Assembly: GCF_001294335.1 (NCBI RefSeq)
Contig: NZ_LGKG01000001.1
Location: 186,001 to 250,000, forward strand
Length of the DNA stretch: 64,000 bases
Direction of reading: 5' to 3'
From: Streptomyces chattanoogensis
GTDB taxonomy: Bacteria; Actinomycetota; Actinomycetes; Streptomycetales; Streptomycetaceae
A program made the position numbers and the translations under genes. Below are positions 61,651-64,000 of the stretch, one piece after another (within the stretch, counting starts at the first letter, position 1; every line of letters starts with the position of its first letter). A model generated the notes under the pieces. It saw only the letters and a list, made by a program, of their open reading frames with translations, was not told where the DNA came from and ran no database searches.

Positions 61651-61856
61651 GAGAAGCGGGACGGGGCCTGCGGGGGGCGCCGGTTGGCGAAGACGGCAGC
61701 ATCCGGCGAAACCGTGACGCCGTTCCCGGCGGCGGACGGCGATGATGCCCGCGCCGGGCACCGCAGCACCGGCCGTGACCACCCGGCGGCGAGACCGCCG
61801 TGGCCGAGGGCCCCACCGACGTGGGGCGGAACCAGGAACCCGGCGCAAGGCGAACC

Positions 61857-62027
61857 ATGGCCCACACCGCCGTCGGCCGGCGCGGGACGGACGCGCCGCA
61901 CGCGTCGGGCCCCTCACCGCTGGAGGCGCAGTGGCCGCCGGGCGTCCGGGTGCGTGACTCCGGGCACACCGGACGGGTGATCGTCCTTGACGCGGGCGCG
62001 GGCCTGGAGGACCGTTGGTCCTTATGA
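61857..62027 (+). CDS. small hypothetical protein coupled to DUF6758 gene
   Basis: Would encode 56 residues, MAHTAVGRRGTDAPHASGPS followed by PLEAQWPPGVRVRDSGHTGR and VIVLDAGAGLEDRWSL. A GxVRVRDSGHTGRVI segment reads like a small beta module. AAGG is six bases upstream. The TGA overlaps the next ATG (ATGA), which favours a real coupled gene. An upstream GTG at 61800 is possible. The short length keeps confidence moderate. Confidence 0.45.
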   Translation: MAHTAVGRRGTDAPHASGPSPLEAQWPPGVRVRDSGHTGRVIVLDAGAGLEDRWSL

Positions 62028-62662
62028 GGGGCGAACCCAGTTGCCCGAAGTGCGGAGGCCGGGTGCGGGCGCCCGGTCTTTTCTCCGACTCCTGGCAGTG
62101 CGCGATGCACGGCGTCGTGCATCCACTCCAGCCGGTCGTCCCGCCGAGCGTTGAGGCGCTCGGCGTCGTCGTGCACCGTGCGCAGGTGCCCGTGTGGATG
62201 CCGTGGCCGCTCCCCGTCGGCTGGCTGTTCACCGGCGTGGCGTGTGCGGGCGACGACCGCAGCGGCGGGCGTGCGACCGCGGTGGCCTGCTCGGGGCCCG
62301 GACCGCTGGGCGGCCCCGGTGAACTCCTGCTGATCGCCGAGGAGCTGGGTGTCGGCCTCGGCGCGCGCTACGCCGGGATAGACGGCCTCGACCCCGGCCC
62401 CCATATGTCCGTGGACAAACCGCCGCACGGCAAGGTCCTGGCCGCCGGGCGCCCGACCGCCATGTGGCATGTCGACGGCTCTCCGGGCGACCGCGCGGTC
62501 TTCGCCGGCGAGGCGCGCGGGCTGTGGCTGTGGGCCATCGCCTGGCCCGAGAGCTCGGGGCTGATGATGTACGACGAGCTGGTGCTGACGGATCTGCGCG
62601 AGGCGGGCGCGGAGGTGGACCTGCTGCCGTGCGGGGCGCTGTCGCCGCGGATCCTGGGCTGA
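62024..62662 (+). CDS. DUF6758 family protein
   Basis: Encodes 212 residues. Begins MRGEPSCPKCGGRVRAPGLFSDSWQC, a zinc-ribbon-like CPKC...C-x3-H start. It continues with PVWMPWPLPVGWLFTGVACAGDDRSGGRATAVACSGPGPLGGPGELLLIAEELGVGLGARYAG and RPTAMWHVDGSPGDRAVFAGEARGLWLWAIAWPESSGLMMYDEL, conserved among Streptomyces. Function unknown. It precedes the PHP phosphoesterase and marC in the usual Streptomyces order. Start overlaps the preceding small frame by four bases. Confidence 0.8.
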   Translation: MRGEPSCPKCGGRVRAPGLFSDSWQCAMHGVVHPLQPVVPPSVEALGVVVHRAQVPVWMPWPLPVGWLFTGVACAGDDRSGGRATAVACSGPGPLGGPGELLLIAEELGVGLGARYAGIDGLDPGPHMSVDKPPHGKVLAAGRPTAMWHVDGSPGDRAVFAGEARGLWLWAIAWPESSGLMMYDELVLTDLREAGAEVDLLPCGALSPRILG

Positions 62663-62841
62663 GGCCGGGGCGGGCCCGTACGCCGTCTGACGGGGGCATG
62701 TCCGGGTGGCCGGTATCCTTCTGGGGGCACCCCCTGAGTTCACCCCGGGAGCCGCCCCCGGAACAGCCCGGGAGCACCTCGGGAGCATCCTGAGGCCGCC
62801 CTGGCCCCCCGTCCGTCCCGCAGCAGTCTGGAGTCCGCGTC

Positions 62842-63696
62842 GTGCGTATCGATCTGCACACCCACTCCACCGCTTCCGACGGTACGGACACCCCCGCCGA
62901 GCTGGTGCGGAACGCCGCGGCCGCCGGTCTCGACGTCGTCGCGCTGACCGACCACGACACCGTCGGCGGATACGCCGAGGCGCGGGCCGCGCTGCCCGCG
63001 GGGCTGACGCTGGTCACCGGCGCCGAGCTGTCCTGCCGGATCGACGGGGTGAGCCTGCACATGCTCGCCTACCTCTTCGACCCCGAGGAGCCCGGCCTCG
63101 CCCGTGAGCGGGAGCTCGTACGGGACGACCGGGTGCCGCGGGCGCAGGCCATGGTCGGCAAGCTGCGCGAGCTCGGCGTGCCCGTCACCTGGGAGCGGGT
63201 CGCGGAGATAGCCGGGGACGGTGCCGTGGGGCGCCCGCACATCGCGACCGCCCTGGTCGAGCTGGGCGTCATCGATTCCGTGTCCGACGCCTTCACCTCG
63301 CAGTGGCTGGCCAACGACGGCCGGGCCTATGTCGAGAAGCACGAGCTGGACCCGTTCGACGCGATCCGGCTGGTCAAGGCCGCCGGCGGGGTCACCGTCT
63401 TCGCGCACCCGCTGGCCGTCAAGCGCGGCAGCTGCGTACCGGAGCCGGTGATCGGCGAACTGGCCGCGGCCGGGCTCGACGGCATCGAGGTCGACCACAT
63501 GGACCACGACGCGCCCACCCGCGCCCGGCTGCGCGGCCTGGCCGCCGAACTGGGTCTGCTGACCACCGGCTCCAGTGACTACCACGGCAGCCGCAAGACC
63601 TGCCGCCTCGGTGACTGCACCACCGACCCCGAGATCTACGGCGAGATCGTGCGCCGCGCGACCGGCGCCTTCCCCGTGCCCGGCGCGGGCGGCTGA
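62842..63696 (+). CDS. PHP domain phosphoesterase (RNase AM/TrpH type)
   Basis: Encodes 284 residues. PHP metal motifs: DLHTHSTASDG (4-14), LTDHDTVGG (35-43), GAELSC, VGRPHIA, TVFAHPLAV, and SSDYHGS near the end supply the His/Asp/Glu ligands of a trinuclear site. The family includes YciV/TrpH, a 5'-3' exonuclease on short RNAs and 3',5'-bisnucleotides. The exact activity here is by family. GTG at 62842 follows TGGAG by eight bases. Confidence 0.9.
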   Translation: MRIDLHTHSTASDGTDTPAELVRNAAAAGLDVVALTDHDTVGGYAEARAALPAGLTLVTGAELSCRIDGVSLHMLAYLFDPEEPGLARERELVRDDRVPRAQAMVGKLRELGVPVTWERVAEIAGDGAVGRPHIATALVELGVIDSVSDAFTSQWLANDGRAYVEKHELDPFDAIRLVKAAGGVTVFAHPLAVKRGSCVPEPVIGELAAAGLDGIEVDHMDHDAPTRARLRGLAAELGLLTTGSSDYHGSRKTCRLGDCTTDPEIYGEIVRRATGAFPVPGAGG

Positions 63697-63808
63697 GCGC
63701 CGCTCCGCTCCCTCCCCTTCCCCCGCTCCCCCTTTCTCCCTGCGGACCTGCGCACACCGTGCCGGCCCGTGACCGCTCGTCCGTACCACCTCCTGCAAGG
63801 CCATCACC

Positions 63809-64000
63809 GTGTTCGACGTCGCCGTCTTCAGTACGCTCTTTGTCACCCTTTTTGTCATCATGGATCCCCCTGGGATCACCCCGATCTTTCTGGCCCTGAC
63901 CTCCGGGCGCCCGGCCAAGGTGCAGCGCCGGATGGCCTGGCAGGCGGCCGCCGTCGCCTTCGGCGTCATCGCCGTCTTCGGCCTCTTCGGTGAGCAGATC
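63809..64000 (+). CDS. marC: MarC family membrane protein (5' part)
   Basis: First 64 codons only; the gene runs off the right edge. FDVAVFSTLFVTLFVIMDPPGITPIFLAL is the diagnostic first helix of MarC/UPF0056 proteins with the DPPG motif. RRMAWQAAAVAFGVIAVFGLFGEQI is the second helix. GTG at 63809 has AAGG about eight bases upstream. Function of the family is unresolved despite the name. Confidence 0.88.
   Translation, partial: MFDVAVFSTLFVTLFVIMDPPGITPIFLALTSGRPAKVQRRMAWQAAAVAFGVIAVFGLFGEQI

Overview
This is chromosomal core DNA from a high-GC actinomycete, almost certainly a Streptomyces. Third codon positions are nearly all G or C. GTG and TTG starts are common. A mycothiol gene (mshB), a BldK-type oligopeptide permease and small secreted proteins are present. 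From 1.9 kb to the right end the genes follow, in a scattered way, the order known from Mycobacterium tuberculosis (lpqW-typA-mshB-ferredoxin-dapC, then dapE-LOG-folP2-DivIVA-like-tag-DUF3117, then O-methyltransferase-sigE-anti-sigma-htrA-tatB-mrp-MgtE-like-corA). I used this order as supporting evidence. I see no phage, insertion sequence, CRISPR array, rRNA or tRNA.

Layout. 0-6.3 kb: membrane anchor of a succinate dehydrogenase whose catalytic genes lie off the left edge, a small unknown gene, an LpqW-like lipoprotein with a large insertion, and typA. 6.4-9.5 kb: small accessory genes (DUF1330, a SitI3-like orphan, a DinB-fold protein divergent from a MarR regulator). 9.7-21.8 kb: two complete five-gene oligopeptide ABC importers facing each other across one terminator; the minus-strand one has the bldKABCDE order. 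22.3-27.7 kb: a membrane protein, an S9 peptidase, a 64-residue membrane protein, mshB and DUF6113. 27.9-36.2 kb: a membrane-anchored PG_binding_4 protein, an ABC exporter with sensor kinase and response regulator, two small secreted proteins inserted between kinase and regulator, and a SpoIIE-type phosphatase. 36.2-43.5 kb: SirB1, GNAT, seven-iron ferredoxin, dapC, a secreted Ala-rich protein, a lysozyme-like membrane protein, dapE and a LOG-family protein. 43.6-47.3 kb: a decayed gene fragment, folP, a DivIVA-like protein, tag, an enoyl-CoA hydratase and DUF3117. 47.6-53.8 kb: the envelope-stress block (O-methyltransferase, sigE, zinc anti-sigma factor, HtrA with an apparent frameshift, TatB). 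53.9-64 kb: Mrp, DUF1003, MgtE-like, lipoprotein, unknowns, CorA, suppressor-of-fused domain protein, DUF6758, PHP phosphoesterase and the start of marC.

The window joins lysine/peptidoglycan precursor synthesis (dapC, dapE), mycothiol, peptide uptake, envelope-stress control and metal homeostasis. The least explained parts are (1) the pair of Asn-rich secreted proteins sharing a CVNGPVxSGN motif inside a two-component/ABC-exporter locus that carries a perfect 20-bp palindrome at its head, (2) about ten genes whose start codon sits 6-7 bases after a TANNNT box, implying leaderless transcripts, (3) a GGAAC-N17-CGTT promoter ahead of sigE, and (4) an apparent ATT start in the neighbouring methyltransferase.
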